DNA of 55,723 nucleotides from Acanthaster planci (Eukaryota > Echinodermata > Asteroidea > Valvatida > Acanthasteridae), in the NCBI RefSeq assembly GCF_001949145.1, contig NW_019091480.1:742504-798226 (forward strand), given 5' to 3'. The notes under the pieces were generated by a model that worked only from the letters and a program-made list of their open reading frames with translations, searched no databases and was not told the DNA's origin. The position numbers were made by a program, and so were the translations under genes. Numbering within the stretch: the stretch's first letter is position 1; every line of letters begins with the position of its first letter. Of this stretch, positions 1 to 11,849 are shown one piece after another.

Positions 1-3000
1 TTTGAGTTCTCGATACACTGTAAATGATGTCTAGCCCCGGTTCAGAGGAAGATGTACTTAAGATTGAGCGATTTGAACAGCAAAGTGTTTGTGCATGGCA
101 TAATCATTGACAGACGGCCATCAATGATATTTGTGCTCATTTTTTTATGAGCGTACAGGTTCCTCATTTTGTGAATGACAGTCTCATTAAGTTGGCCAGT
201 GCAGGCTCTTGAACGGACTGTCCGCGCGCGAGCTAATGAACGACCCGTCCCAGAAAAGACGAATACGCAGTTTAGACGGCATCCACTCACTGGAACGACC
301 AAGTTCACTGAATATTCAAAGAGCCAAATTATTAGACTCTGCGGAAATTACGCTCTGTTCCCCCTCCCTTTCTCTCCCTCTCTGGTAGATTTTGTGTCAA
401 ATGTGAGGGGATATAAAAGGGTTTATTTCCAAAAACGCGATACAGTAGAACAGTAGAGGGTGAGATTCTAAAAGTGAACAAACTGACGCTTCAAAAGACC
501 CCGCCTTTTGCCATTTTAAAAGCGAGAGGACTGCAAAATATTCTGAGAACAGTAATGAGCATAGGCAGTGCTAGTTGTACCATGTGACAGTTTGCTTCCC
601 CTCTAGTTTGCTTCGTTTCTTTTTCAAGAAGGTAAGAGAGGCTTCATTTCGGAGACGCCAACAAAATGTTGACACTTATTGATCGTGCGTGAAATTCAGA
701 AATGACAACTAAGTATTATTTGTCACGAGTTGTATACAGAGGCTATGTTGCAGACGCCAAAATGCATTTTGCTTGTCACTGCAAAATGGGGCGTCTGCTT
801 GGAGATTTGTGTAAAGTGAAAGACACCGTTTGATGCAGGCCTGCGGAACCCAAAGTACATCCGATGTTGTCGATGCACTACAAGGAGGTGTCAGTGTCCA
901 TTACTGTTACAAGCCGCTTGATGGAAGGCTCGGTCGAGGGACGTCATTAACAAAAGAGGTTGACAGTCTGACATAAATTATATTGCTACATCCACGGGCG
1001 TATCTGACAAGTGCCGTTTCGTGCGGGCTATCTTAATGTCGGTTTCCAAACTGCTGCTGCAGTCGAAAGTGAGATGTCGGGCCATTAGTGGTCCCAACAT
1101 GTTTGCGAGCATGTAAAGGATTTTCTTTTCTTCCAGGGCCCGTTTCCCCAATTGCAAAGCATAAAAACCCAAAAGGAAATCTGACAGTTTCGCACAGGGC
1201 ACTCGAGCTCCGGCGTTTACGGTTTGTTCGCCTGGGAAAATGCTGAAAAATGGATCGCTCCCAATTCCACGAGTATTTCTTTGGTTGTGTTGTGCGAAAA
1301 TTGTGTGAGAAGAAAACTACATCGCGATAAATTGAGTGTGGCATTATTTACACATTTTAGAACTGTAAAATAATTTTATATGATTGAATGGTCAAGTACA
1401 CAAATTTGAACATCGCCTGAAAAAGGGCCGGAGTGGCGATTATATTTGCAGCCGTAGAAAGCAGACGAGTCCCGCTTATGTTTTCTTTCTCAGTTTTTCT
1501 CAACCCGAGCAAAGAGCAAACTGCCCACGCTAATTGTCATTAGCACAATGGTTACGCGTCATAATTCTGGGTCGGATTTCTTGGACCGAATGCCTCATGC
1601 AGTCCAGAATCCTTCAATTTTAATACGATGTTGCATTACATTTGCAGACATTTGGAGACCAGGAATGGCTGAGTTGGAATACAAATGACCAATTTCTTTG
1701 GGGCACGTTCATGCGTGGCGTGGAATAGGATAATGACAAATTGCCATTAATTATAATATTCCCGTGCTATGAATGATCGGAAAAAAAGACAAAATTGGAT
1801 TAGGACGCAGTTTATTCTGCGAAAGATCGCCTGCTTTGAACGTTTTCCGGATGATGAAGAGTGATACTGTGCGTGATCGCGCATGATGTCGTCTAACAGA
1901 CGGGAGAGACTGTGTCCGAATTACTTTGGAGCGGCTAGAAATAACACGATTTTTTGAAAGTGGCTACGGCCATTTCCCATATCATGCGTATATTTTATAG
2001 CGTCGTGTGTTATTTCAAGCCGCAGCCAAGACTGTGATTCGGACGTGACCTTAGGCCTACATGAGCCTAAAAGTGAAAGGCCACCCAGAGAGCTTCCAAA
2101 ATCCTCGCGCGGGGCCGTCCTGTCGCGTTCAATAGCTTTTGGAGGAGTGACTGAAACTACCCCAAGAAACCTTTGTGTTCTCCAGGTAATGTTTTCGGAA
2201 AGGCCTGGAGATGGGTAAACCCCCCCCCCCGAATTTCATTACAGGAACCAGGAAATGAATTTTTCTTAGAACCACTTTTTGAGTATCTTTCTACTCTTCT
2301 TCCATGTATGAAGACTGTTTGACATCTTTTATGAGAACTTTTCTGTGCACAAATCAGTGCAACATTGAGATTCAGTGCCTTGGATGACATCATAGTTCTG
2401 CTCATGATATGCAAATATGCATGAGCATAAAACAAAAAAGCATCAAAATATGGATTAATATTGCAAAACAAAATTAACAAAAACAAAATAAGGTTAATTG
2501 AAACTCAAAGATGCAATTTCAAGGGCTTTTAGCAAAATTTATAAAAAATATTTATATTTCCTGGTTCCTTTAAAGACCTTTCACTTCCTGCCCTATCATT
2601 CCCATGTCTCCTCGTTCATGCAGGTTTGCTGTCACTTCATGTGCTTGTGTGAGAACGTTTACGTTGCAAAGCTTTAACTTTTTTAGGTAGCCAAACCAAA
2701 ACTAAACTTTGGAGAAGTATGAATGCCACGTTATTTATGATTTTGAATTTTGAGCGTTTGTTTTCAAAGCTACACGCAAGTCTACAATTTTATACTGTGT
2801 GGAGTTTCCCTCTCTACATATTTTAGGAAACCTTTCCCGAGATGGGAAGATCGGTTACACCCTTTTGAACAGTTTTTCTGATGGGTAAGTGGGGCAGCCT
2901 CATAAACATCTGTGCTTTGCAGGCAAAGGGGGAAAGGTTGAGGGGGACGAGGTTAACCCTTCGGGATTGTTTCGGAAAAGACGTTTCCCACGTTTACAGA

Positions 3001-4531
3001 TCCTTAGCACTTTGCCATTAACCTCTCTCTCAGGTTTCAGCCCCTCTGAAAAGATTTTCATGCAGTGAGACTATATGCATTTTGTGTTGAAATGTTGCCT
3101 GTACAAAAAAAGCTTTTCATTTCTCTTTGTCCGTTTCCACCTGTTTTGCCATTTGTCGTCCTATGTGAAAACATCGCTTGTTTTCGTTTCCCCGTCTTTG
3201 GTTGTTATAGCGTACCCCCACCCCAGACTTTCGTTGCTATTTTCTTTAGGGCTTGTCGAACCGTTTTGTCCTGCCTCTCTATTTAAATTAGCGAACGGCA
3301 CCAAAGGCGTAATCCGGCGTGCATCCGACAACACCAATGTTGCCAGCGGTATGTATTGCCTAGCTCCGACTTTAGACTGAATCGCCAAGATCGATCGATG
3401 ATGATGTAGTGCTGTCGGGAGCATATTAACTTCTCGTGTTGACTTTCAGCTCACCGCACGCAGTAATATTTACGGCTGCAGAACAAATGGTCACGACGCA
3501 GTTTTTCAAAAGTGAAGCAGATATCTCCTTTTACAATCAACGTAACGTAATTGTCTTTTCATCTGGTGATGAAATCGTCGGTGGGAATGTTTACAACGAT
3601 GGCAAACGTGCTCGGACAGAGAAGACCAATAATTTGGTTCAACCTTTGCCCCCTATTGATTTGCTATACTTTTCATTAAAACGAAATGGCGCCGGATATC
3701 AAATTGACACACACTCAAAATTGCCTTATTACTGTTTCTTTTACGACGTCTTTGAAGTAATCGTAAACTGAACCACTAAATTTCTTTGGCGAATGGCAGT
3801 TTCTTTGATTATTCAATTATTTTGTGCGTGAGAGATGACAGAGGACAGTTTATCCGACCCAATATATCCACTCCCCCTTTTGTCGTCAGTGTGAAATTTA
3901 AAGGAGTTTTTCCATTCACCCCGCCCCCTGCTGCTGTTTGATTTTATGCGTGAATTCACATGCACGTCATTTAATACGCTGTTGAAATCGCGTGCAATGC
4001 GCCTAATTATTTATCTGGTTGCCCTTTATGCTTTCATGCACAAATTACTCCATACCATTATGTGGAGGGGTAGTAAAACGGTACAACTCTAATATGCTGG
4101 GGACGAGGCTGAAACCTCACAAGGAGAGCAACAAAAGGCGATAAAAAAGACTACGTGAAGCGCGACTTGATATCCATGCATGCATATTAAGCTACGGACT
4201 TAATCCTGTCTTTCGTCGAATATTGATGGCGTGACGGCAATGTGCGTCAGTACTGTAGATAAATTGACGGTATCGCTCTCGAGCCTTGCATCGTCGTCGA
4301 CAATCTCTGGTAATACAAACTGGGCATCAGTCGTTGCGTCTTCATTGAAAAGGCTTATACGGCAAAACTTGTAACTTGCGGCCTTTGGATTTGATGCGAT
4401 ACTGTTAACGCAGTTGTTGGAGTTTACCTGTTCATTTGGCGAGAAGTTTGACAAGCCGGGCGAGGCTGATTTCCTTAGACGCTTAGCTGCTGAATGTATG
4501 TATTCTAGGCACGCTGTCCTATGCCACCACC
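1..4531. other. Intergenic DNA, no gene recognised
   Basis: No open frame here resembles a known family or shows a convincing exon with splice sites. The stretch holds ordinary AT-rich sequence, a TATA-like octamer at 412-419 with no recognisable gene after it, a small hairpin at 750-798 and a run of ten C at about 2221-2230. The last part (from the in-frame TAG at 4484-4486) is probably the 5' flank and leader of the GPCR gene. Confidence 0.6.
750..798. repeat. Short inverted repeat (hairpin)
   Basis: Arms at about 750-765 and 783-798 are near-complementary, with a perfect outer 8-9 bp (GCAGACGCC paired with GGCGTCTGC) and a short loop. A related half-site (GGAGACGCC) lies at about 652-660. 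The function is unknown. It may be the end pair of a tiny foldback element. Confidence 0.5.
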
Positions 4532-5785
4532 ATGAGCTTCAACGCATCGGAGAGCGACTTCCAGGGGAGCGAGACGGAGCTATTTGCCATTCCGCTCTCG
4601 GTGACTGTCTTCGTCTGGCATCTTCTGATTGTCTTGGTCGGCGTCCCCGGCAATGTCCTGATCATTGTCGTCTTTTGGGCCAAGCCCCGGCGGACCAGCA
4701 CCGCTGTGTTCATCATGGCGCTTGCTGCGGCGGACCTGTTCGCCTGCCTCGCGCGCTTCTGCGAGGTGGTGTATCAGGGGGTTGAGCTATCAGGCAGCAC
4801 ACCGCCCCTCGACCTGTACAGAGCCATCACTGTGGTCAACAATCTTTCCCTGACCGATGCAGCCTTGATGACGGCTTTAATCGCGCTTGATCGCCACGAC
4901 TGTGTTTGCCGCTACCGCAATCGGCTCCTTAGCCACCGCCGGGCCCGTGGAGCTGTCGCCTTCGTCTGTTTCCTTTCAGTATTTTCAAACATTCCACTGT
5001 TCGTCTATATCTCCGGAAATGCCGGCTGGTCTGTGGTAGTGTTTGTAAAACAGGTCTTATTTTACTCCATGGACGTCTTGGTAGTTTTTGTCTGTTATGG
5101 GATGGTGTACACGGCGATTCACAATCACGTCCGGGTTGGTATAGCTAATCGGCTCAGCAGGGCCGAACACAGCGCGTCAAGTTTGAGTGAAACTCCAGCG
5201 TCTGACCGTCGGATCGTGGTTCAACCTGATATTGCATCCATCAAGGCCAAGCAGCCTCCTGCGATCCCTTATGTAGAGACGCCATGTTGCAGTTTAAACA
5301 CCAGCGCTCTTGCCCTGGGTTCAGGACATGTTTCACTCGATCGCCAAACTTTTGGTCCTCGAATCACCCCTCTGGCAAGATACCTAGAGGTCTCCACTAC
5401 TGAGAGGCAGGACACCACTTTGGGACTGGAACAATCGGAAAGTATAGGGGGCTCACGGCGACGGTCGCTCTCCAATGCGCGAGCGATACGGTCCTCCGTC
5501 CGCGGCGGCCCGCCGGTCGCACTGCAACGCAAGACTACGCGGATGCTCTTCTTGACATCTCTGATTTTCCTGCTGACCTATATCCCGTACTGGGTCTTCG
5601 TCGGCATGACTCTCACTGGTAGACCCCGAGATGCCGCGTATCAGATCATGGCCAATGTGCTCCACCTGTTGTTCCTGAACAATGCCGTCAATCCGCTGAT
5701 CTACGGGATGGCCAACCGGCGATTTCGCACAGACGTCCGGGATGTGCTGCGGAAGATGTGTGGTCGAAAACCCACTCCGCCATAA
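4532..5785 (+). CDS. Class A (rhodopsin-family) G-protein-coupled receptor, single exon, orphan
   Basis: The protein is a 417-residue plasma-membrane receptor with seven hydrophobic segments. The start ATG has a good context (CCACCACC before it) and an in-frame TAG sits at 4484-4486, so no longer N-terminus exists in this exon. Visible class A marks are GNVLI in TM1 (about residues 40-44), LAAADLF in TM2, DRH at 120-122 in place of DRY, a Pro in TM6 (YIPYW) and NPLIY at 387-391 in TM7. An N-glycosylation sequon (N4-A-S) lies in the short N-terminus. The third cytoplasmic loop is long (about 201-333), polar, Ser/Arg-rich and ends in a basic stretch before TM6. The conserved Cys at the top of TM3 is replaced (Tyr96 by position) and the second extracellular loop is very short with no Cys, so the usual disulphide is missing. 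The ligand is unknown. Intronless, lineage-expanded receptors of this type are common in sea urchin and amphioxus. ATTAAA at 5800-5805 is a weak candidate polyadenylation signal. Confidence 0.9.
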   Translation: MSFNASESDFQGSETELFAIPLSVTVFVWHLLIVLVGVPGNVLIIVVFWAKPRRTSTAVFIMALAAADLFACLARFCEVVYQGVELSGSTPPLDLYRAITVVNNLSLTDAALMTALIALDRHDCVCRYRNRLLSHRRARGAVAFVCFLSVFSNIPLFVYISGNAGWSVVVFVKQVLFYSMDVLVVFVCYGMVYTAIHNHVRVGIANRLSRAEHSASSLSETPASDRRIVVQPDIASIKAKQPPAIPYVETPCCSLNTSALALGSGHVSLDRQTFGPRITPLARYLEVSTTERQDTTLGLEQSESIGGSRRRSLSNARAIRSSVRGGPPVALQRKTTRMLFLTSLIFLLTYIPYWVFVGMTLTGRPRDAAYQIMANVLHLLFLNNAVNPLIYGMANRRFRTDVRDVLRKMCGRKPTPP

Positions 5786-8101
5786 CTCCAAGGATTCGAA
5801 TTAAAAGTGAGAGTGACGATGAAGACCGAACTAAATTCACCTTTCACCTTAATTCACCTAATTAACCTGTGCAGCATTTGTAGAGTCGATTGTGTGCAAG
5901 TTGTTTGTTGATTGTAAAACATTACAACTTAGTTTGGAAAGCGCATTATGTCTTTGGTATATGTTTAAAGTATTACTCGGGACCTTTACAGAACCATCTC
6001 AATTCCTAGTGAAGAGCACAACTTATGTTTTCGCTGAGCGGCACGAAAGGCTGATTCAAAGGCAACCAACGTCACCCTAAGGCAGCTCAGTGAGTTGACA
6101 ATTCAAGCGTCTCGCTTAAGGGCAGATACTAACCGGAATTCCACGAGATGGGTTTGAACCCACTTGTAAAATTGTTCAACTTACGAGAACCAATAGGCCG
6201 CCACATTAGGTTCCAAATCCTGTATTACATACACAGCTACATGTAAGTATGAATCCGCATTGGCTTCATCCTTATAATCGAGGAACAATTTAGAAGTAAT
6301 TTTTTTTTTCAGTTTTGCTTAATCATTTAAAATACCTGTCGTCGTTTAATATGGTAACTTATGAAATTCGCTATTAATCGTTTATTTCTTACTTCAAGGT
6401 GTTTGAATTAATGCATTGGTCTCTTCAGTGAATGTTACGCCACATCAATAAGGGTGTGAATACAAAATAATGAAGCCAAAAGACAATTTCTTAAATAACA
6501 GCTTTATACTTGATAAACATTTTGATCACGTGAAACTCAATGGTCGGAGAATGCAACAGCGACTCATTTAACGTAAGAATCCTCATCACTAGGTTACATT
6601 TTGCTGCGGCATGTTGTGTATAGGAGAACTTGATCCCATTATGTTAAATGGGAAATATATATTTAGCAGAGACTCAGGCCTTTGAGAATAGAAACATAGT
6701 CGGCAGTGTGCTAAAACGCTCATGAGAGCACTTAAGTTGTCCCGGTCAATAACAATCATACTAGTTGATACTATAATTGGAGCATTTCACAACGCTTATG
6801 AGAGCATCGCTAGACGAGCACGCCCTGTCTAATCAACGGGAAAATTCGGTTTGAATTTCGTTTGTATATGTACGTTGCTGCCAAAGGGTATTCGCTATTG
6901 TAAAGCTGACCATAAGGACTCGGCTGTCTTTACGATCAGAAGAAAAGATGGCACAATTTCAGCTGGAGTTTTTCCCCCTTGGAATACCGAGTCATTTTAA
7001 CTTGTTAGGCCAACATGTATAATATTTATCCAGTTTCGACACAAATTATAGCCGTGTGGTGATGGCCTAAAATGCCTTAAAAACTCCGAATGTGGAAGCG
7101 CTCTTCTCGACTGCACCAGGCCACATCTTTGTTTGCTGCTGATGTGATGGTTTGGTGCTACAACAGGCTTCGCATTTGAATGTCACCTTATTGTGTGATA
7201 CATTATACCTGCTCAAGAAAACAGCTTTAAAATGCTGCGTCTAGCAAAACTTCTGCAAAGTAATAAATGCTACGACTAGGCAGAGTTAAACATTCACGAA
7301 AAGCCTATAACGGTAATATTAAATTCACCCGTAGATTTGCTGGCGCTTAATCATAATTATGGTACTCTTTGTCCCCACCGGGATGGCGCGCTTGTTATTT
7401 TTACAGAGAGGGCAGATTGAGTTTAAACAAAAAATGCATAATCTTTTTTTTTTTTGGCCTTTTGATGTGGATGTTCTATTTCTACTCAGTAAGGTATAAA
7501 AGAAGCTGATAAGATGAAAACGTTTACTCGGAATTTTATGATTGCAGTTTCCATACACCTATTTCGAGGCTGTCCCTTACAAAATAATTCTATAGTACCA
7601 AGTACTGCCTTGCAAATACATTTGCTCAAATCGTTATTCAAACCAATAAATTGCCTCGTGTACTCGACTAAAGTTGCTCACATGCTGTGCTTTATTGCAG
7701 AAGTTTCGAGAGCCGAGAAAAAACTGACATTATTTGAAGAAATATTAAACCTATGCTGACAAGTAAACCCTCAGTTATTTTTTCACCCCTTAACGGCCAT
7801 GCCCCGCCCTTAGCAAGTACTATTCCAGCCGCTTGAGGCATTAATAACCCCACACGAAAATATAAAAATGGACCTGTACGTACATGTATATTCAAATTAT
7901 GCTTACCGATTAAAGTCTTTTAATTCACTCTCGAAATCTCTCCTAAATCCAAATCATGATTTATTCTACATCTATTTTTTTCCGAGGCACTATCAGTTTT
8001 TTGTCCATAGTAAGCGATACCATTACTATCAATTCACTAAACAGAGCGCATGAAAGAGCATGCAGCCGTTTATTACTTGGGTCAGGCTCCCACAGAGGGT
8101 A
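5786..8101. other. Intergenic DNA downstream of the GPCR
   Basis: No coding region is recognised. The stretch contains the tRNA-like SINE candidate at about 6079-6310 and otherwise unremarkable AT-rich sequence with short A/T runs. Confidence 0.6.
6079..6310 (+). mobile_element. tRNA-derived SINE-like element (candidate)
   Basis: A box-A-like sequence (GGCAGCTCAGTGAG at 6081-6094) is followed about 60 bp later by a box-B-like sequence (GGTTTGAACC at 6151-6160), as in the internal polymerase III promoter of tRNA genes. The cloverleaf is not intact, so this is not a functional tRNA gene. The downstream part is unrelated to tRNA and ends near a run of about ten T at 6300-6310. The 3' limit is a guess and no target duplication was found. 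Confidence 0.35.
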
Positions 8102-8109
8102 CGTTGGGG

Positions 8110-8318
8110 TTGTGATGTAGCTAGGATTTTACTAGTGGGGGGGACACAACGGGTCACCAGGTTTCAATGGTGTAGATTTTTGGAGGCAACCCTTGTTCAA
8201 TATCCATTTTCGGGGGAAAGCCTTGTTCAATATTTATTTATCCGTTTTGTTAGTGGGGGGCACCGGGAATTTGTGTGTGGGGGGTGCCCCCAGGCCCCTC
8301 CCCCCGGATAGGCCACTG
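8110..8318. mobile_element. hAT-like MITE with perfect 8-bp target duplication
   Basis: The 209-bp element lies between two copies of CGTTGGGG (8102-8109 and 8319-8326). An 8-bp target duplication is the signature of hAT transposition. The right end read inward is CAGTGGCCTATCCGGGGGG; the left end is a decayed version (TTGTGATGTAGC). The interior is G-rich on this strand, with runs of 6-7 G, and encodes nothing, so it is non-autonomous. Confidence 0.7.
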
Positions 8319-8349
8319 CGTTGGGGCTATAGCAAGTTGATGAAGCAAA

Positions 8350-8568
8350 CAGTATGGAACGGAAGGTTTGACTTGATTAATCTGATGTTTACACTTCGTT
8401 GATGCTGTTGTATGACAGTTTCAATTGGATGGAAATCAGTGCGGTAATCATTATTTAAAGTATACGACACGGAACGGAAGGTTTGGCATGATTGATCCGA
8501 TGTTTACACTTCGTTGATGCTGTTGTCTGGCAGTTTCAATTATGTAGCAATCAGTGCGGGAACGATTA
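8350..8568. repeat. Two-copy tandem duplication, period about 115 bp
   Basis: Unit 1 (about 8350-8454) and unit 2 (about 8464-8568) share long near-identical blocks, for example GATGTTTACACTTCGTTGAT and the following GCTGTTGT, with a few substitutions and a short insertion. The duplication is non-coding. Confidence 0.8.
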
Positions 8569-8657
8569 AAATCCCTGTGGTCATTCACCATTGACGGCTC
8601 CACAATGCAGACGAAGCAACAACATCACACTGTCATTGTGATCACCGGTGCCACCCA

Positions 8658-9248
8658 GCCTGGTTTCCATATCGATGTAAGCCTGCATAGGTTTCCATAT
8701 TCGATGTAAAAACACAGACAGCAACGCAATCAAGACGCAAACTGTAACGTGGACATATGGAAACATGTCAAACGGAAGTATCGTCGACAACGCAGACAAA
8801 CGCAAACCACCCCACGAACGATCGGCAATTAAAGTTGAGCCAGGTTCAACTTTGCCAACTTTCTGCGCGCGTCGAGTAGGCCTAGCTGTGGTATCCCCAT
8901 ATAAACAGGCATGGTGGCATGACCACGTACCGGCGTGCATCAATCCTCTCGCCGAGTTTCACGAATTTTGCCTGTTTTCTCCTCAGTGCTTAACTTAAAT
9001 GTTACACCCCATACTGTTCAACTAAAGCTGACTGTCAATGAAATGCATGAAACTGGAGTAGAGGTTTGGAATCATGAGGCGGTAAAGTCAATCTAAACAC
9101 ACATTTTTCGCGACTATCACGGAGTTTCGGACGCCATTTTGTTTCAATTTTTGGTGGAATGACGTCACGTACCGTCTCTTCCGTTCGTCTCTGCGTCTTG
9201 ACGTCTTGCTTTCCGTCTCCGTTACAAACGACCATATGGAAACCAGGC
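8658..9248. mobile_element. Element with 15-bp perfect terminal inverted repeats (candidate MITE)
   Basis: GCCTGGTTTCCATAT at 8658-8672 is matched by its exact reverse complement at 9234-9248, about 590 bp apart. Further copies of the TATGGAAAC core lie inside or next to it on either strand (about 8691, 8755, 9299 and 9703). A near-palindrome (AAAGTTGAGCC then GGTTCAACTTT) sits at about 8830-8852. No clear target duplication flanks the pair, so the class is unknown. Confidence 0.5.
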
Positions 9249-9722
9249 TTAAGGAGACGCAGAGAGCATCGCCGATCTGTCCCCGACGATACGCAGTGAT
9301 ATGGAAACACTTGTTATACTGACCAACGCAAACATCGACGCAGACAGTCGGGAGAGTTGGCTGAGTGGGCCTATATAGGGCCTATAAACACGCACAATGG
9401 CACGACTGTCGTACAACGATGTCGCTCTCCCTAATAGTGCCACTCTTTTAGTCCATTTTATCCTTATTACTAACACATGCAGCCCCAGTCGTCAACAAAA
9501 TAGCTGACCAGAAACAAAATACATCAAACTGGAGTGCCAGTTGGCGGTATTGCCACCAAGAAAGTGCACCCCTATGCGAAAAAAATCCCTTGCTTCGGAC
9601 GCCATTTTGTCTGATTGGGGGGGTGGTTGAATGACGTCATGCAGCTTCTGTTCAGTGACTGTCTGTCTTGACGTTTTGCATGCCTTCAGCGTTCGTTACG
9701 ATCATATGGAAACCATGCTGTA
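9112..9722 (+). repeat. Dispersed direct repeat, two copies about 475 bp apart
   Basis: About 135 bp at 9112-9248 recurs, diverged, at about 9587-9722. Shared blocks are TTCGGACGCCATTTTGT, GAATGACGTCA, TCTTGACGT and CATATGGAAACCA, in the same order and orientation. The first copy ends with the right inverted arm of the 8658-9248 element, so the second copy is probably a solo end of the same family. Confidence 0.65.
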
Positions 9723-11849
9723 CATGTTCCAGTAGCACTGTGACGCCACCGCTCCTGCTATTTTATTCATCACCGGCGCCACCAACATCATCATGATTAC
9801 CACTTTCATCCTTACCGTCACGATTACTCGTCACAGTCACAGGCAAGAACGTTTATCGCTATCCAGGTTTCGAGTACAAGAAGGAGCTATAGTTGGATTT
9901 TTCCCTGAAATAGTTATTCAATTTTTTCATCCATAAAAAGACGATGTAGATATTGTTCCTTGGTGGTTTCAATTGCTAAAACAATGACTCATGGAGATGA
10001 CATGTCTCCTTGAGATGGTAAGCAACCCCCCCCTCCACCGGATTTTCTACTAACCATCACTGTCGTTATTATATTACTCACTTGATAATCCACTTCCCCG
10101 CACCGTACCTTCGCACTGGCCTGATCCATGGGCGTAAATCAACGGTGGATGTGGGTATGTATCCCCCAACTTTTTGAGGGGGTAGGCTATTGAATCACCC
10201 CCACATTTTTTTGTGGTGATCAATACATTAAAGCGGAATGTGAAGATTTTTTCAGATTTCCAACGACTAAAATGTATCCAATATCACTTAAAAAGAGGAA
10301 CAATTTTTGAAGCCATAAATGTGCCTTTCAACATCGACCCCTATAGAGAGTCATATGGTGTCACAACCCGCCTTTCCCCATCCGCCCCCCCCATTCCGGC
10401 CCAAATATACGCCGTTGAATGATCACACACAAAGCCTTCGCTAGCGTCCCCTATCACGTACGCCTCGCCACAAAATTACATTTTGAAAACCTTACCGGAG
10501 CAAGTATACATCCGAACAAACATCGCTGGCAAACATGACATCATCAAGAAGAAAACTGAGGGAACCAGTAATAATATCAAACACGGTGACGGCTACTGCT
10601 GTTCAAAACATCGATGAAATAAGCGGTCTGGGAATGACAAATTGAAAATAAGTGAGCATTAGTTGCGGCGCTTATCCATGTTGAGCAGAAGCACCCCCTC
10701 ATCGGTTGGAAACAGCCATGCTGGTTGGGAGTGTTCGTTTTGTTGGTACAGCAATTGAGTTTTTAGCGGACAGCTCTCTTGCTAAATGAGTCCACAGTAT
10801 ACCCATATCAACACCCTACAAATGGCTTGGCGACAGTTCCCCTTCCCCCAAATCCCAATTTTCTAAAGGGGGAGGGGAAGTGGTGCCAGATAGGGGATGT
10901 TACCTCCTCCCTTTGCCTTCCTTGGATACACTACCGGCGTCAACTTTGAATTAATCATCGATGAAGTTCCATCAGCAAGCATTTTGTCAACCATTGGTCT
11001 ATTTTGCCTGGTAAACCTATTTTAATAAAATACTGGTCATAAATAGTGCAGATGGTTTACCTATGACAACGGGCAACTTGGCAATGCCCTCTGCGATGTT
11101 ATAATACCAGCTGCGTAGATCACGCGCTGGCACCAGGATTCGTGACAGCTCAGAGTCCGTGTGCCTGCGGCTCGCCACGCCAGATTCTTCTGGATTACTT
11201 CCACAAGGAATATGCAATTAAATGGATGGGGATAGTCGGAAAAAAGGTAGATTCATAAACATTTATTCCCTTATTATTATTTTTGGTCGAAGGCACAATA
11301 AACCAGTGATTTTCTCTGTTAGAATTCGGCCATTGAGACACAACAACAGATTCCACTATACGTGCACTTGTCAGCAAGTCCTGTCATGAATCATGAACCC
11401 GATGTATCGATTTTTCCCCAAAAAAGTTTGTCGGAGTTCCAGGGGGGTTTGCCGTCAGGCACACCCTAAACGAATAAAATGGCACCTAAGAGCCGGTGTC
11501 AATGTTTCAACTTTTAGTGTGATTTAATTACACTACGATTTATCGGATTTGATATAACTTAGGCCTAGCGATACATCTTGATAACAGCACCCTAGTGTAA
11601 AAACAGCACTCCTGGGATGCCGTTGATGAAATATATACATGTATAGGCACTTGCAGTGTAATCTTTGAAAAATGAGCGCGAGTTGTTCGATGTTTGTATT
11701 TTTTTGGTGATGAAGGCGAATTTTCTGATAATGAAGAATAAAAAAGGAATTTGACTTGAATTGGATGATGCAATTATAAATCACTTGATGATTTCATCAT
11801 GACGTCATTTCATTTTTATAAACATTCTGCGGCCCTGTCGTACCTACGT
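9723..11849. other. Intergenic DNA
   Basis: No gene is recognised. It contains family-A repeat copy 1 (10128-10425) and short C-rich or G-rich patches (about 10025-10035 and 10860-10880). Confidence 0.6.
10128..10425 (+). mobile_element. Interspersed repeat family A, copy 1
   Basis: The copy begins CATGGGCGTAAATC and ends TATACGCCGTTG. Inside are the family's diagnostic blocks in order: a C-run followed by a G-run, GGCTATTGAATCA, AAAGCGGAATGTGAAGA, TTTCCAACGA, AAAATGTATCCAATA and GGAACAATTTTTGAAGCCA. The two ends are imperfect inverted repeats (start GGGCGTAAATC; end, read inward, resembles CAGTGGCATAAATC in other copies). Flanks GCCTGATC and GAATGATC agree at 6 of 8 positions, which may be a decayed hAT-type target duplication. 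It is non-coding. Confidence 0.65.

Noticed and set aside
412-419. TATA-box-like octamer as a promoter
   Set aside because: No recognisable gene or exon follows on the + strand, and such octamers are common in AT-rich DNA.
3436-3771. 111-codon open frame as a gene
   Set aside because: No recognisable domain, signal sequence or supporting splice sites.
4200-4454. 84-codon open frame on the - strand just upstream of the GPCR
   Set aside because: No family resemblance, no splice or promoter support, and it overlaps the likely GPCR leader.
6079-6165. A true tRNA gene
   Set aside because: Box A and box B are present but paired stems for a cloverleaf cannot be drawn, so a SINE head is more likely.
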